Under the pieces are notes generated by a model. It was not told the DNA's origin, searched no databases, and saw only the letters and a list, made by a program, of their open reading frames with translations. Source: Bacteroidales bacterium UBA6428 (GTDB lineage: Bacteria > Bacteroidota > Bacteroidia > Bacteroidales > UBA932). From it: 40,489 nt of DNA. This document shows positions 23,762 to 33,359 of the stretch, piece after piece; the first letter of the stretch is position 1, and every line of letters begins with the position of its first letter. A program made the translations under genes and the position numbers. The stretch lies in contig DJOW01000022.1 in the NCBI GenBank assembly GCA_002437305.1, forward strand, positions 1 to 40,489, given 5' to 3'.

Positions 23762-24358
23762 CTATACGATTGTCGAGTAGTTGAGTCTCCCGTCGTCAAG
23801 GAAGTCCTCGACAACCTTCTCGGCCTCGGCCAAGGCCGTCTTAAGGTCGTCGTTTACAAGCACGTAGTCGAACCTCGGCGCGTAGGTCATCTCCTCGGCG
23901 GCCTTGGCGACACGCTCCTCGATGGCCTCTGGGGAGTCTGTGCCCCTTTTTATCAGCCTTTCCCTGAGGACCTCTATGGACGGGGCCTTGACGAAGACGG
24001 ACAGGGCCTTGTCACCGAAATATTCCTTGAGGTTCACCCCTCCTTTCACATCGACATCGAAGATGATCACATGGCCGGCCGCCCAGATCCTTTCGACCTC
24101 GGACTTGAGGGTGCCGTAGAAATGGTCCTCGTAGACCTCCTCATATTCAACGAAGGAGTCGTTGGCGATCAGCTCGCGGAACCTTTCCGGAGTGACAAAA
24201 TAATACTCCTTGCCGTTCCGTTCGGCACCGCGCGGAGCCCTTGACGTGGCGGAGACCGAGAACTCCATCCGGTCCTTGAATATTCTTAGAATATGGTTGA
24301 CTATCGTGCTTTTGCCGGAACCCGAAGGGGCGGAGAAGATCAGTACCTTGTTGCTCAT
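23762..24358 (-). CDS. gmk: Guanylate kinase
   Basis: Phosphorylates GMP to GDP. The 198-residue protein has the P-loop SAPSGSGKST (9-18), the GMP-binding SATSRAPRGAERNGKEYYF segment and an EYEEVYEDHFYGT motif. Length and order are canonical. It is the first gene of the gmk-nadD unit. A putative -7 box lies 30 nt upstream. Confidence 0.97.
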   Translation of the reverse strand: MSNKVLIFSAPSGSGKSTIVNHILRIFKDRMEFSVSATSRAPRGAERNGKEYYFVTPERFRELIANDSFVEYEEVYEDHFYGTLKSEVERIWAAGHVIIFDVDVKGGVNLKEYFGDKALSVFVKAPSIEVLRERLIKRGTDSPEAIEERVAKAAEEMTYAPRFDYVLVNDDLKTALAEAEKVVEDFLDDGRLNYSTIV

Positions 24359-24387
24359 GATGTCAGTTTAATGTGTCCAATGAGTTG

Positions 24388-24395
24388 CAAAGGTA
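24388..24395 (-). promoter_or_regulatory. Putative -7 box (TACCTTTG) for gmk-nadD
   Basis: An exact TAnnTTTG match on the minus strand, 30 nt before the gmk ATG. The -33 element is not evident. Confidence 0.45.
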
Positions 24396-24561
24396 TCATT
24401 TTTTGCCGAAAGTAAATAATCTTATGGTGAAATGTGAACTGGAGACAGCCTTGGAGTTGGAATCTTTATCAAGATTGGAAGATGAATCGTTTTAGTGTAA
24501 CTTACACATATTTAATTATTTAAATATTTATTTATATCTTCGCATCCATTAATTGACAGTT

Positions 24562-27500
24562 ATGAGTCACAAAAGAATGTTTTTCGCCGCGATGGCGGTT
24601 TGCGCGGCCTTGTCCGCAGCGGAGGCAACTGTCTCCGCTGCTCAGGCGGGGGCGCGGCAGGTCGCGCGCGGGCAGGAGGAGGTTGTGTCCGGAACCGTCA
24701 CCTCCAGTGACGGCGAGCCGCTGGCCGGAGCGTTTGTCTATGTTAAGGACTCCAAGGTGGGGGTGAACACCGACCTCGACGGGCATTATGAGATCGCCGC
24801 TCCGGCGCATGGGCAGAGTTACACGCTTGTGTTCCAGTTTCTTGGGATGACCACCAAGGAATTTACGGTCAGTGGCCCGAAAACCTTGAATGTCACCCTT
24901 GCCTCCGACACTAGCCTTGAGGAGGCCGTCATTACCGGAGCGTACGGGGTCAGGCAGAAAAAGGAGGACATGATCGGCAGCGCCTTCCAGGTGAACGCCG
25001 ACGCCCTGAAGGACAAGCCCAAGGCCAGGATCGACAACGTCCTGAACGGGCTTGTGCCGGGGCTCCTTGTGGAGAACAACACGGACGACGCCGGTTCGAC
25101 AAGGGGGCGACTCAACGTCCGTGTCAGGGGCAACGCCTCGCTCTCCGCTTCCAACGAGCCTCTTTGGATCATTGACGGCGTGCCTACCTACACCGGAGGA
25201 AGGACCAATCTTATGCCGGGGATGTCCACCTCGTCCTCGCCTCTTTCCCTGATCGACCCCAACGACATCGAGAGCGTCACCGTCCTCAAGGACGCCGACC
25301 AGACCACGATCTACGGAGCCAACGGAGCGAACGGTGTCATCCTCGTCACGACCAAGAGGGGAGTTGCGGGGAACATGCCGCTCAAGGTCTCCGCGACAGT
25401 CAACTACGGAGTCTCGTCACCGGACAGAAGCACGATGGTCAAGGTGATGAACGCCTCCCAGTACATGGAAGTGGCCAGGGAGGCATGGGTCAACGGCGGC
25501 AACCTGATGTCCGACTTCCCTTACCAGGACAACGACTACAACTCCTACAGCACGACCTCGACCGACTGGTTCAAAGAATATCTCGGGCCGGGTTCCACCC
25601 TTTACGCCTCGCTGTCCCTCTCGACCGGCACCAGAAAGGCCAGGACCTACGTGTCCGGCTCGTATTACCGCGACGAGAACACCGTCAAGACCGATGATTC
25701 CCAACGGTTCTACCTCAGGATGAACCAGGACTACGACCTTACGGAGCGCCTGAGGATGGGAGTGTCGCTGATGGCTGCCTACAACAATGACAACCTGTTC
25801 TCTCTGGGCGAGGAATATCTTGAGAACCTGCCGGTCTTCTCTCCCTATCTGGAGGACGGCAAGACCTACAGGCTTTACAACAAGGTCTGGAGCGACACCG
25901 GCAAGGAGTTCGTGATGAAGAGATTCCTCGGCAACAAACTGCCCGACAGGGAGTACAACGACAACATCCAGAACTCCCTGAAGACCATCGGCAACTTCAA
26001 GCTGGACTGGACGATCATCGACGGGCTTAAGTTCTCAAGCGTGTTCGGGGTCGAGTACCAGCACCATCACGGCAGCATCTACTATTCCCGCCAGACGCTG
26101 TCCGGAATGCAGGACGGCAAGCCTGTCGGAGCGTCCCGCAGGGAGGACGCCACCTATTTCAACTGGACGAACACCAACAAACTGGACTGGTCAAAGAAGT
26201 TCGGCAGGCATTCCCTTGGCGTTTACGCCGGTCTTGAACTCCATCATTCCGGCTACAACACAGCCTATGCCTCCGGCAGTGGCTTTATGAACGACCACAT
26301 CAAGGAGATCAGCTACGCCGAGAAGGACACCCGTACCGGCGGCAGTTCGACATCCGTCTCAAGGACGATGTCGTATTTCGCCAGGGGAACATATTCCTAT
26401 GACTCGCGCTATTACCTGTCGGCCAACTACCGCCGTGACGGCAACTCGTCCTTCGGCAAGTACAAGAGGTGGGCCCGGTTCTGGTCGGCCGGCGCTTCGT
26501 GGAACATCCACAAGGAGGCGTTCTACGATGTGGACTGGCTGAAGGTTTTCAAAATCAAGGCCACATACGGTACCTCGGGAAACTCCAGGATCGACACGTC
26601 CGTCGCCGCCGGGTCATATTCCTACGATGACTCCTATTCGTACATCGGTGTGACCGGGGCCACGCTTTCCACCGTGCCGAATCCGGGGCTCTCGTGGGAG
26701 ACGACAAGGATGGTCAATCTTGGCCTGGACACGAAGATCGGCGATGTGCTTGACATAGGGATTGAGTACTACAACAATGTCACAAGGGATCTTCTGAGCA
26801 GGATCTATGTCTCCAGGACAATCTCCGATGACAGGATCTACGCCAATGTCGGCAGGATCAGGAACTCTGGATTCGAGGTCAACCTTACCAGCCACAACAT
26901 CACCCGCAAGGATTTCGAGTGGAGCACGACCCTGAATTTCTCGCACAACTCCAACAAGATCCTCGAACTGTACAACGGCATCCAGACCGGATTCACCAAC
27001 AAGGTCTGGAAGGAGGGCTATGACTCGAACGCTTGGTATCTTGTGCGATGGGCCGGAGTCGATCCATCGGACGGAATGCCGATGTGGTACGACAAGGACG
27101 GGAATCTGACAAAGACCTATTCCACAGACAACCGTGTGGCGGACAAGAGCACCACTCCTTTTGGTTTCGGCGGGTTGATCAACAACCTCACGTACGGGAA
27201 CTGGTCGCTCTCCTTCCAGGTCAACTATATGATCGGAGGGTATTCACTTCCTACCTATGCCTCAAGGTTCATCAACGATGGCTACGACATCACTTCCGGG
27301 AATCAGGCGGTCGAGGTCTATTACTACCGCTGGACCACCCCGGGCGAGGCCTCGAAGTATCCGATCGTCTCGCAGAAGACAACCGGTTCGGCAAGGTACT
27401 CCACAAGGTTCCTCTACAGCAAGACGAACTTCAACCTCAGCAATCTCACGTTGTCCTACAGGTTGCCGAAGTCTCTGATCTCCAAATTGAAGGTGGAAGG

Positions 27501-27639
27501 GGCTACCGCCTCGCTGATTTGCGACAACCTCTATCTGTTCGTTCCGGGTCAGAGCCGGAAGTACAACTCGTACAAGACCCTCGGCAACGGCTACCCTGTG
27601 ACCCGTACGGTCACGCTCGGCCTTGACGTCTCATTCTGA
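24562..27639 (+). CDS. SusC/RagA-family TonB-dependent outer membrane transporter
   Basis: A 1025-residue importer that works with SusD to bring an oligomeric nutrient into the periplasm. A signal peptide spans about 1-30. Residues about 38-115 form the carboxypeptidase-like beta-sandwich (VSGTVTSSDGEPLAGAFVYV). The plug domain follows, with RGNASLSASNEPLWIIDGVP and KDADQTTIYGANGANGVILVTTKRG, then a large beta-barrel ending in the terminal Phe of LGLDVSF. The ATG at 24562 is preferred to an upstream TTG at 24553. The upstream 200 nt are AT-rich without a clear promoter match. Its stop overlaps the first possible start of the SusD gene. Confidence 0.95.
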   Translation: MSHKRMFFAAMAVCAALSAAEATVSAAQAGARQVARGQEEVVSGTVTSSDGEPLAGAFVYVKDSKVGVNTDLDGHYEIAAPAHGQSYTLVFQFLGMTTKEFTVSGPKTLNVTLASDTSLEEAVITGAYGVRQKKEDMIGSAFQVNADALKDKPKARIDNVLNGLVPGLLVENNTDDAGSTRGRLNVRVRGNASLSASNEPLWIIDGVPTYTGGRTNLMPGMSTSSSPLSLIDPNDIESVTVLKDADQTTIYGANGANGVILVTTKRGVAGNMPLKVSATVNYGVSSPDRSTMVKVMNASQYMEVAREAWVNGGNLMSDFPYQDNDYNSYSTTSTDWFKEYLGPGSTLYASLSLSTGTRKARTYVSGSYYRDENTVKTDDSQRFYLRMNQDYDLTERLRMGVSLMAAYNNDNLFSLGEEYLENLPVFSPYLEDGKTYRLYNKVWSDTGKEFVMKRFLGNKLPDREYNDNIQNSLKTIGNFKLDWTIIDGLKFSSVFGVEYQHHHGSIYYSRQTLSGMQDGKPVGASRREDATYFNWTNTNKLDWSKKFGRHSLGVYAGLELHHSGYNTAYASGSGFMNDHIKEISYAEKDTRTGGSSTSVSRTMSYFARGTYSYDSRYYLSANYRRDGNSSFGKYKRWARFWSAGASWNIHKEAFYDVDWLKVFKIKATYGTSGNSRIDTSVAAGSYSYDDSYSYIGVTGATLSTVPNPGLSWETTRMVNLGLDTKIGDVLDIGIEYYNNVTRDLLSRIYVSRTISDDRIYANVGRIRNSGFEVNLTSHNITRKDFEWSTTLNFSHNSNKILELYNGIQTGFTNKVWKEGYDSNAWYLVRWAGVDPSDGMPMWYDKDGNLTKTYSTDNRVADKSTTPFGFGGLINNLTYGNWSLSFQVNYMIGGYSLPTYASRFINDGYDITSGNQAVEVYYYRWTTPGEASKYPIVSQKTTGSARYSTRFLYSKTNFNLSNLTLSYRLPKSLISKLKVEGATASLICDNLYLFVPGQSRKYNSYKTLGNGYPVTRTVTLGLDVSF

Positions 27640-27650
27640 TGAAAGGAGCT

Positions 27651-29096
27651 ATGATGAAGACAATATATTCAAAGATAATGGCGCTGGCCGCCTTGGCCAC
27701 GCTTTCCGCCTCCTGCCGCTTCCTTGAGGTGGAGCAGGTCGGCAAGAGCGACATCGACACTTATTTCTCGGAGGTATCGGCTCTCCAGCCGGCCCTTAAC
27801 GGATGCTACCACCTGCTGTATTCATTCTATGACAGGGAGATGCTGGCCTATCCCGAGGTCGCCGGAGACCTTCTGGACCTTTCCTCGGGCAACGCCACGT
27901 GGACGAACCAGTACAACTTCATCTCCACCTACATGGAGGAGACGACGGCAGTGGGCTACATCTGGAAGCTTGGCTACACCGTCATCCAGAACGTCAACTA
28001 CATCATCACCTACGCGCCTGAACTGCGGGAAAAGTACCCGGACAGCGCGTCCGCGATCGACAACATCCTGGCCCAGGCCTATTTCCTCCGGGCTCTGACG
28101 CATCTGGACATCTGCCTCACATATTCCCAGAACTACACGTTCACTCCCGACGCGTCGCACCTCGGCATCCCGATAATGACGGGCATCCCGGTCGTCACGG
28201 ACAAGATGAGACGCGCCACGGTGAAGCAGGTGTATTCACAGATCATCGCCGATCTGGAGAAGGCTCTCTCGACTTTCACGGCGGACTATTCCTTCAATGA
28301 ATATTTCGCCTCTCCGGCGGCCTGCAAGGCGCTTCTCGCGAGAGTCTGTCTCTATATGAATGAATATTCCAGGGCGGCCTCCCTGTCCGCCGAAGTGATG
28401 GGGGAGTTTCCTCTTACTCCGCGCGAGAAGTACAGGAATATGTTCGTGAACGTGGCGACAAGAGGTGGGGAGTCCATCCTCCGTCTCAACGGCTACGACC
28501 AGTCGGCCTACATCAGTGACCTTTACTATTACGAAAGTCCGTCGGCGAGGCCGTCTTCCAAATTGAAGGATCTTTTCACCGACGAGCGTGACGTGCGCCT
28601 GACGCTTTTCCGCCACAGCGCCTATAATGATCTTTCCGGCAAGGTGGTGGACTACGACAACGTCTGCATGAAGTTTTATTGCACCGACGAGACGGCCAAC
28701 AAACTGGACAGACATTTCGATCCGTTCATCCTGAGGTCCTCGGAGATGTACCTGATCAATGCCGAGGCGAATTACGAGCTGGGCAACACATCAGTCGCCG
28801 TGGAGGATATCAAGGCTTTGGAAGCCAGGGCGTTGGGGATTGACGCTTCTGATGTCGAGATCGACGCGTCCTCTTTGGAGCAGACTATCCAGAACGAAAG
28901 GATGAAGGAGCTCTGCTTCGAGGGGCACCGTCTCTTCGACATCACCCGCAGGCACGAGAACCTCAGCCGCTCGCGCAACTCGACCTCCTCCGTCCTGTCT
29001 CTGAAATATCCCGACTACCGTTTTGTCCTTCCGATTCCGTATCTGGAGCTGGAATCCAATCCGGAGATGGAGCAGAACCCTTCGTCTAACCAGTAG
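27651..29096 (+). CDS. SusD/RagB-family substrate-binding lipoprotein
   Basis: The surface lid of the SusC/SusD pair. The start at 27651 follows AAAGGAG by a few nt; an ATG at 27639 overlapping the susC stop (TGATG) is also possible. YSKIMALAALATLSASC is a lipoprotein signal with Cys22. The mature protein has the RagB/SusD helices: TYFSEVSALQPALNGCYHLL at the N-terminus, AQAYFLRALTHLDICLTYSQNY and MYLINAEANYELGNTSVAVEDI as TPR-like helices, and ERMKELCFEGHRLFDITRRH near the C-terminus. About 481 residues, normal for the family. Confidence 0.93.
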   Translation: MMKTIYSKIMALAALATLSASCRFLEVEQVGKSDIDTYFSEVSALQPALNGCYHLLYSFYDREMLAYPEVAGDLLDLSSGNATWTNQYNFISTYMEETTAVGYIWKLGYTVIQNVNYIITYAPELREKYPDSASAIDNILAQAYFLRALTHLDICLTYSQNYTFTPDASHLGIPIMTGIPVVTDKMRRATVKQVYSQIIADLEKALSTFTADYSFNEYFASPAACKALLARVCLYMNEYSRAASLSAEVMGEFPLTPREKYRNMFVNVATRGGESILRLNGYDQSAYISDLYYYESPSARPSSKLKDLFTDERDVRLTLFRHSAYNDLSGKVVDYDNVCMKFYCTDETANKLDRHFDPFILRSSEMYLINAEANYELGNTSVAVEDIKALEARALGIDASDVEIDASSLEQTIQNERMKELCFEGHRLFDITRRHENLSRSRNSTSSVLSLKYPDYRFVLPIPYLELESNPEMEQNPSSNQ

Positions 29097-29134
29097 AAAG
29101 AAACCGGTAATCCTTAGGGATCACTTAACTGACA

Positions 29135-29602
29135 ATGAATATGAAGAAGAACATATCGCTGATGCTTTTGTCTGCCGTCATGGCGTTTTCCTGCACGAAG
29201 GAGCTGCCTGTTTACGACACTCCGTTCTTTTACATCGCGACACAGGACGGAGCCTCGACCGCCGTTGTCGGCTCCGATGTCGAGAACGTCAACACCTACT
29301 ACGTGACGATGAGTTCCGTCTCCAGAGACGGGAACGCTGTCGTGGATTTCGCTGTCATTCCGGGCGATGGTTTGAAGGAAGGAGTTGACTATGAGGTGGT
29401 CACTCAGGGAACCACACTGACATTCCTGCCGGGAATCTATCGTATGCCGCTCCGTATCCGCTGGAAGGAACATGTCCTGGACGACTCTGCCGACAACACA
29501 TTGACCATAGCCCTGACCGGCGGCACGGACGGCTTCTGCCTTGGAATGCCGGGGCCTGACGCCAAGTTCAGCCGGCTTGTCATCACAAAGAAAAATCTTT
29601 AA
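29135..29602 (+). CDS. Small surface lipoprotein, Calx-beta/DUF4843-like
   Basis: A 155-residue lipoprotein: MNMKKNISLMLLSAVMAFSC gives Cys20. The rest is one all-beta domain with VDFAVIPGDGLKEGVDYEVV and TLTFLPGIYRMPLRIRW, resembling the Calx-beta-like or DUF4843-type domains that accompany SusCD systems. It follows susD by 38 nt and precedes another lipoprotein by 23 nt. A role as an extra glycan- or ligand-binding protein of the transporter is inferred. The domain assignment is tentative. Confidence 0.7.
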   Translation: MNMKKNISLMLLSAVMAFSCTKELPVYDTPFFYIATQDGASTAVVGSDVENVNTYYVTMSSVSRDGNAVVDFAVIPGDGLKEGVDYEVVTQGTTLTFLPGIYRMPLRIRWKEHVLDDSADNTLTIALTGGTDGFCLGMPGPDAKFSRLVITKKNL

Positions 29603-29625
29603 AATCAACTAATTGTTCATTTGTT

Positions 29626-31104
29626 ATGAAAAACGCTAAATTTCTGTGCGCCGCAGTGTTAGTCGCATTGACAGCGCTCGTGTCCTGCAAAAAGGACGAG
29701 AAAGAGCCGGAGAAAGTTCCGGATCCTGAACTGACATCCTTCAAGTTCGAAATTGCGAACAATCCGGAGGTGATCAGTTCTGACATTGAGGGCGTTATCT
29801 CTGGTGACGCTGTCTCCGTGTCTATGATGAAGACAGCGGACAAGTCCAGGCTTGTCGCCACATTCACGGCCAATGAAGGCAATGTTGTGAAAGTCGGTGA
29901 TGCTGTTCAGGTGAGCGGAGAGACCGCCAATGACTTCACGAATCCGGTGGATTACATCGTCACCAACAGCGATGGCAGCAAGAGCGCGCTCTATTCCGTG
30001 TCGATCAAGACGGTGAACGGAAAACTGGAGCCGCTTGTGACGTATTCGGAGCTTCCTGTTTATTCCGGTGCTGTACTCCGCGTCAATCCTGTTGACAAGG
30101 CTCCGTACATCGGGTTCAAGGAAAGAGAGGCCACGGATTCCGAGTCGGCTTCCGCTGAGAAGATGACTGTAGTCAAGTATGCTGATGGCGCCTGGAGCAC
30201 TGTCGGAAGCGCCGGGTTCAGCAACAAAGTGGCAAGGGAATATTTTGACTTTGACATCGACTCCAAGGGAGGTTTATATGTGGCCTACGCCGACAATGAG
30301 GCAAGCCCTAAGAGCGCCAAGGTCGTGAAGTTCTCTGATGGATCCTGGTCTGTGGTAGGTTCTGGCGCGGCTTGCGATTTCGTATCACAGGACATTAATT
30401 TGTCCGCTGTCTCCGATCAGAATCTCGTGCTTCTCCAGAAGTGTAATTCCAACACGGCTCCATTCAAGAGAAATTATTTTGCAGCGTCTATTTATAACGG
30501 ATCTTGGAATAGCGGCACTGTGTTGGATATAACTACAATGGCTTACATCGCTTCTTGCAAGGCAGGCGGTTCGGCTTATGCTTTAGTTATACGTAGAGGC
30601 TCATCATATCCTTTTGACGTTCTTAAATACGAAAATGGGACGTGGGCGGCCTTGAGGTCTAATTTCCTTAGAGAGGGAGCCTCGAAGACAGGCATCTTTG
30701 TCTATGACATAACTGCAAGCGAGGATGGAACCGTCGTTGTCTTGACAGCGGATGATGCCTTGAATAATGGCGAGTATCGATTCATTGTGGAGAGATACAC
30801 GCCGGCTGCCGGAAATTGGTCGGTTGTAGGAGGTGATTATTATCCGTATGTCCACGGCAACAAAAATGATGAAGCGAAAATAGCTGTGGCGCCGGACGGT
30901 ACACCTTATCTGCTTTATTATGATTGCACCAACAAGTCTCTAAGACTCACTTGGCTTGATTCTGACACTAAGCAGTGGGCTGAAGAGGTTGTCGTTGCGA
31001 CTGAGGAACTCTCTGACATCAACATCGCCTTCACGACCTCCGGTGTAGGTTACATAGCTTTCACTGACGAGAACAATGCCGAGAAAGTGTTCATTTACAG
31101 ATAG
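29626..31104 (+). CDS. Surface lipoprotein with N-terminal Ig-like domain and predicted beta-propeller
   Basis: A 492-residue lipoprotein (signal to Cys21 in LTALVSC). Residues about 35-130 look like the DUF5018/Ig-type domain (SFKFEIANNPEV, DGSKSALYSVSI). From about 140 to the end, strand repeats recur: VVKYADGAWSTVGS, VVKFSDGSWSVVGS, ASIYNGSWNSGT, VLKYENGTWAALRS, RYTPAAGNWSVVGG and TWLDSDTKQWAEE. Six or so copies spaced 45-60 residues apart suggest a beta-propeller. No catalytic motif is obvious, so it is likely a ligand-binding surface protein of the SusCD locus. Confidence 0.75.
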   Translation: MKNAKFLCAAVLVALTALVSCKKDEKEPEKVPDPELTSFKFEIANNPEVISSDIEGVISGDAVSVSMMKTADKSRLVATFTANEGNVVKVGDAVQVSGETANDFTNPVDYIVTNSDGSKSALYSVSIKTVNGKLEPLVTYSELPVYSGAVLRVNPVDKAPYIGFKEREATDSESASAEKMTVVKYADGAWSTVGSAGFSNKVAREYFDFDIDSKGGLYVAYADNEASPKSAKVVKFSDGSWSVVGSGAACDFVSQDINLSAVSDQNLVLLQKCNSNTAPFKRNYFAASIYNGSWNSGTVLDITTMAYIASCKAGGSAYALVIRRGSSYPFDVLKYENGTWAALRSNFLREGASKTGIFVYDITASEDGTVVVLTADDALNNGEYRFIVERYTPAAGNWSVVGGDYYPYVHGNKNDEAKIAVAPDGTPYLLYYDCTNKSLRLTWLDSDTKQWAEEVVVATEELSDINIAFTTSGVGYIAFTDENNAEKVFIYR

Positions 31105-32440
31105 TCTCTGTGCGTTTTTGATGGTGGCGCTGTTCCTCGGGGCGGCGCCATCTTCATATTCACGTCCCCTTAGGGTCGCTTTCGTGGGGGATCCGCAGGC
31201 GGACGGGATGCGGCAGCTTGAATATTGCCGTAAAACCGTCTACAAGGAACTCCGTGAGAGGAAGGACCTTGATCTGGTGATAGTTCTTGGCGATCTCGTG
31301 AATGACGATGTCTCGCTTTTGGAGCCGACCAAGGCCAGTCTGGATTCCCTGCCTTGCCCTTGGCTTTGCGTGCCCGGCAATCACGACAGGGATGTATATC
31401 CTGTGATAGACGGGCTTAGGAGGCCCCGTGACATCAGCACCTATCGCAAGGTCTTCGGCTACGAGGACACCACCTTCGTCAAGGGCGGGATCCGCTTCAT
31501 CCTGATGAACGATGTTCGGCTCGGGGGCAAGGAATATGAAGGCGGATTCCGGGATTCGCAGAAGGTCTGGCTTGACTCTGTCCTGAGGGCCACTCCAAGG
31601 AATATGCCCGCAGTGCTTTCCGCGCATATCCCTTTCACCCGGTTCACCGCCAAGGACTCCCTGTCCTCAATCCTGTCTGTCCATCCGAATTTGCTTCTGA
31701 TGAGCGGACACACTCACCGGGTCTGCCGGGATTTCTTTGAGGTCGGCTCTAGTGGAGATTATCGTACCCCTGCCGGAGAATCACTATCCAGGCGCGCTGC
31801 TCCTGTAGATGTGTACAATGATGGGGTTTGGAAAATTCCTGAGGTCCAGGTCGGTGCGGCCTCCGGGACTTTTTGGCTCGGCCTCAAGGGTGAGGATGGG
31901 TTCCCGGACGCGACGATGGTCTGTGGCGCGCCGAGAGGTTATTTTGTCGCTGATTTCAAACGGAACGGGAAATATTCATTGGCCTACAAGACCGTGCTTG
32001 GCGAAGGCTTGGCCTCTGCTTGGATCAAGGACGGCCAAGAACCGGCCATCGATGTCCATGGAGGCGAGGACTCCGTTTCTGGCGGACAGACTTCCGCCCC
32101 GCACAACGCGGAACTTATCGTGAATGTCTACGGAGGCGCTCCTGGCGGGAATGTCAGGGTGAAGGTTCCCGGAGTCAGAGGCTGGATTGACGCTGTCCGT
32201 GTCGACAGGCCGGCCCCGGAGGCTTTGGCTGTGATCGGGAGGAACAAATCCATACCTAGAAAAATCGGCGGAACCCGTAATCCCGGATATTTACCGATGA
32301 GGAAGGTGAGCTCCACTCATGTCTGGGCCGCTGCCCTTGACAATGATGTCGATCTTTCCAAAGCCGGGGCAATAAAGGTCCGTTACCGTGATCCCGTGAT
32401 GAAATTCATGGTCCGGATCGATCTGAAACGTTGTCCGTAG
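31076..32440 (+). CDS. Secreted calcineurin-like metallophosphoesterase
   Basis: A 454-residue phosphoesterase whose ATG lies 29 nt inside the preceding gene in another frame, so it is translationally coupled if this start is right. An internal Met at 31121 would also leave a short hydrophobic leader. FLMVALFLGAAPSSYS is a signal peptide. The metal site is complete: FVGDPQ (D..), GDLVND, GNHD (101-104), a HIPF segment and GHTH (211-214). The C-terminal 180 residues form beta-rich domains like those found in Bacteroidetes phosphoesterases. Being last in a SusCD operon, it could remove phosphate from the imported ligand; the substrate is unknown. Confidence 0.88.
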   Translation: MPRKCSFTDSLCAFLMVALFLGAAPSSYSRPLRVAFVGDPQADGMRQLEYCRKTVYKELRERKDLDLVIVLGDLVNDDVSLLEPTKASLDSLPCPWLCVPGNHDRDVYPVIDGLRRPRDISTYRKVFGYEDTTFVKGGIRFILMNDVRLGGKEYEGGFRDSQKVWLDSVLRATPRNMPAVLSAHIPFTRFTAKDSLSSILSVHPNLLLMSGHTHRVCRDFFEVGSSGDYRTPAGESLSRRAAPVDVYNDGVWKIPEVQVGAASGTFWLGLKGEDGFPDATMVCGAPRGYFVADFKRNGKYSLAYKTVLGEGLASAWIKDGQEPAIDVHGGEDSVSGGQTSAPHNAELIVNVYGGAPGGNVRVKVPGVRGWIDAVRVDRPAPEALAVIGRNKSIPRKIGGTRNPGYLPMRKVSSTHVWAAALDNDVDLSKAGAIKVRYRDPVMKFMVRIDLKRCP

Positions 32441-32486
32441 GCTAATTCATTAAAATGCTTTTTTGCAGCCGGGAGCAAGGGTGTCC

Positions 32487-33176
32487 CTACCTTCTGTCGC
32501 TGAGGAACGAGAGGTAGTAGAGCAGGGTCGCGAGAGAGCCTACGGCAGCGATGACATAGGTGTAGGCGGCCCACTTCAAGGCATCTATGGCCATCGGCCT
32601 GGTTTCATAGTTTGTGATCCCGGCGTTCTCAAGCCAATTGATAGCCCTGCGGCTGGCGTTGATTTCCACCGGAAGTGTCACGATGCTGAACAAAGTCGTG
32701 AATGCGAAGAGGATAACGCCCAGAATCAGCACAGGATAACTATGGAACATGGTGACCATCAGAACCCCGCCCAGAAGAACCCACTGGACGATCCTGCTGG
32801 AGAAACTTACGACCGGAACAAGGGCTGTGCGCATTCTTAACGGAAGATAGCCCTTGGCATGCTGAATGACATGTCCGCATTCGTGCGCCGCCACGGCCGC
32901 AGCCGCGACACTGCTTTGATTGTAGACAGCCTCACTGAGGTTGACAGTCTTTGTCTGTGGATTGTAATGGTCTGTAAGACGACCAGGGACGCAAGTGACT
33001 TGTACATCGGTTATTCCGTTGTCTGCCAACATTTTGCGGGCTATTTCCGCTCCAGTCATCCTGTTGTTGGTCGGAATGTGGGAATATTTCTCGAATCTGC
33101 TTTGAAGCATGCTTTGGACAATCTGACCGAGAACCATGACCACGATCATTATGATCCAGATAGAACCAGTGCTCAT
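32487..33176 (-). CDS. YugP-like membrane zinc metallopeptidase
   Basis: A 229-residue membrane protein. Residues 5-25 form an N-terminal membrane segment. HECGH at 98-102 is the zinc-binding HExxH. The ALVPVVSFSSRIVQWVLLGGVLM, YPVLILGVILFAFTTLFSIV and YVIAAVGSLATLLYYLSFL segments are hydrophobic. The NRMTGAEIARKML and LSEAVYNQSSVAAAAVAAHE regions fit the YugP/neutral zinc metallopeptidase family (often 220-230 residues). Substrate and regulation are unknown. It converges with the phosphoesterase gene, 46 nt away. Confidence 0.88.
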   Translation of the reverse strand: MSTGSIWIIMIVVMVLGQIVQSMLQSRFEKYSHIPTNNRMTGAEIARKMLADNGITDVQVTCVPGRLTDHYNPQTKTVNLSEAVYNQSSVAAAAVAAHECGHVIQHAKGYLPLRMRTALVPVVSFSSRIVQWVLLGGVLMVTMFHSYPVLILGVILFAFTTLFSIVTLPVEINASRRAINWLENAGITNYETRPMAIDALKWAAYTYVIAAVGSLATLLYYLSFLSDRR

Positions 33177-33331
33177 AAATTTAATGTAATAATAATGTTC
33201 AATGTTTTAAGGGCGGCGGAAAGCGGTGGAATCAAGTCCCTCGGTCAGCCTCACCCGGGGCTGTTCAGCATCAACTAACGCGCCAGACTTCAAATGTAGA
33301 GATTTTGGCTGAGACTTTGACATAAAATCAG

Positions 33332-33339
33332 TAATTTTG
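33332..33339 (+). promoter_or_regulatory. Putative -7 box (TAATTTTG) for alr
   Basis: An exact TAnnTTTG match 20 nt upstream of the alr ATG. TTTG occurs 24 nt before it, further than the usual 19-21. Confidence 0.45.
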
Positions 33340-33359
33340 TCAGTTTTTAAGTAAAGACC

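Noticed and set aside
23755..23814. N-terminal extension of nadD to the upstream ATG
   Set aside because: The 20 extra residues overlap gmk and precede the conserved GSFNPxHxGH motif with no family support; the GTG at 23754 fits better.
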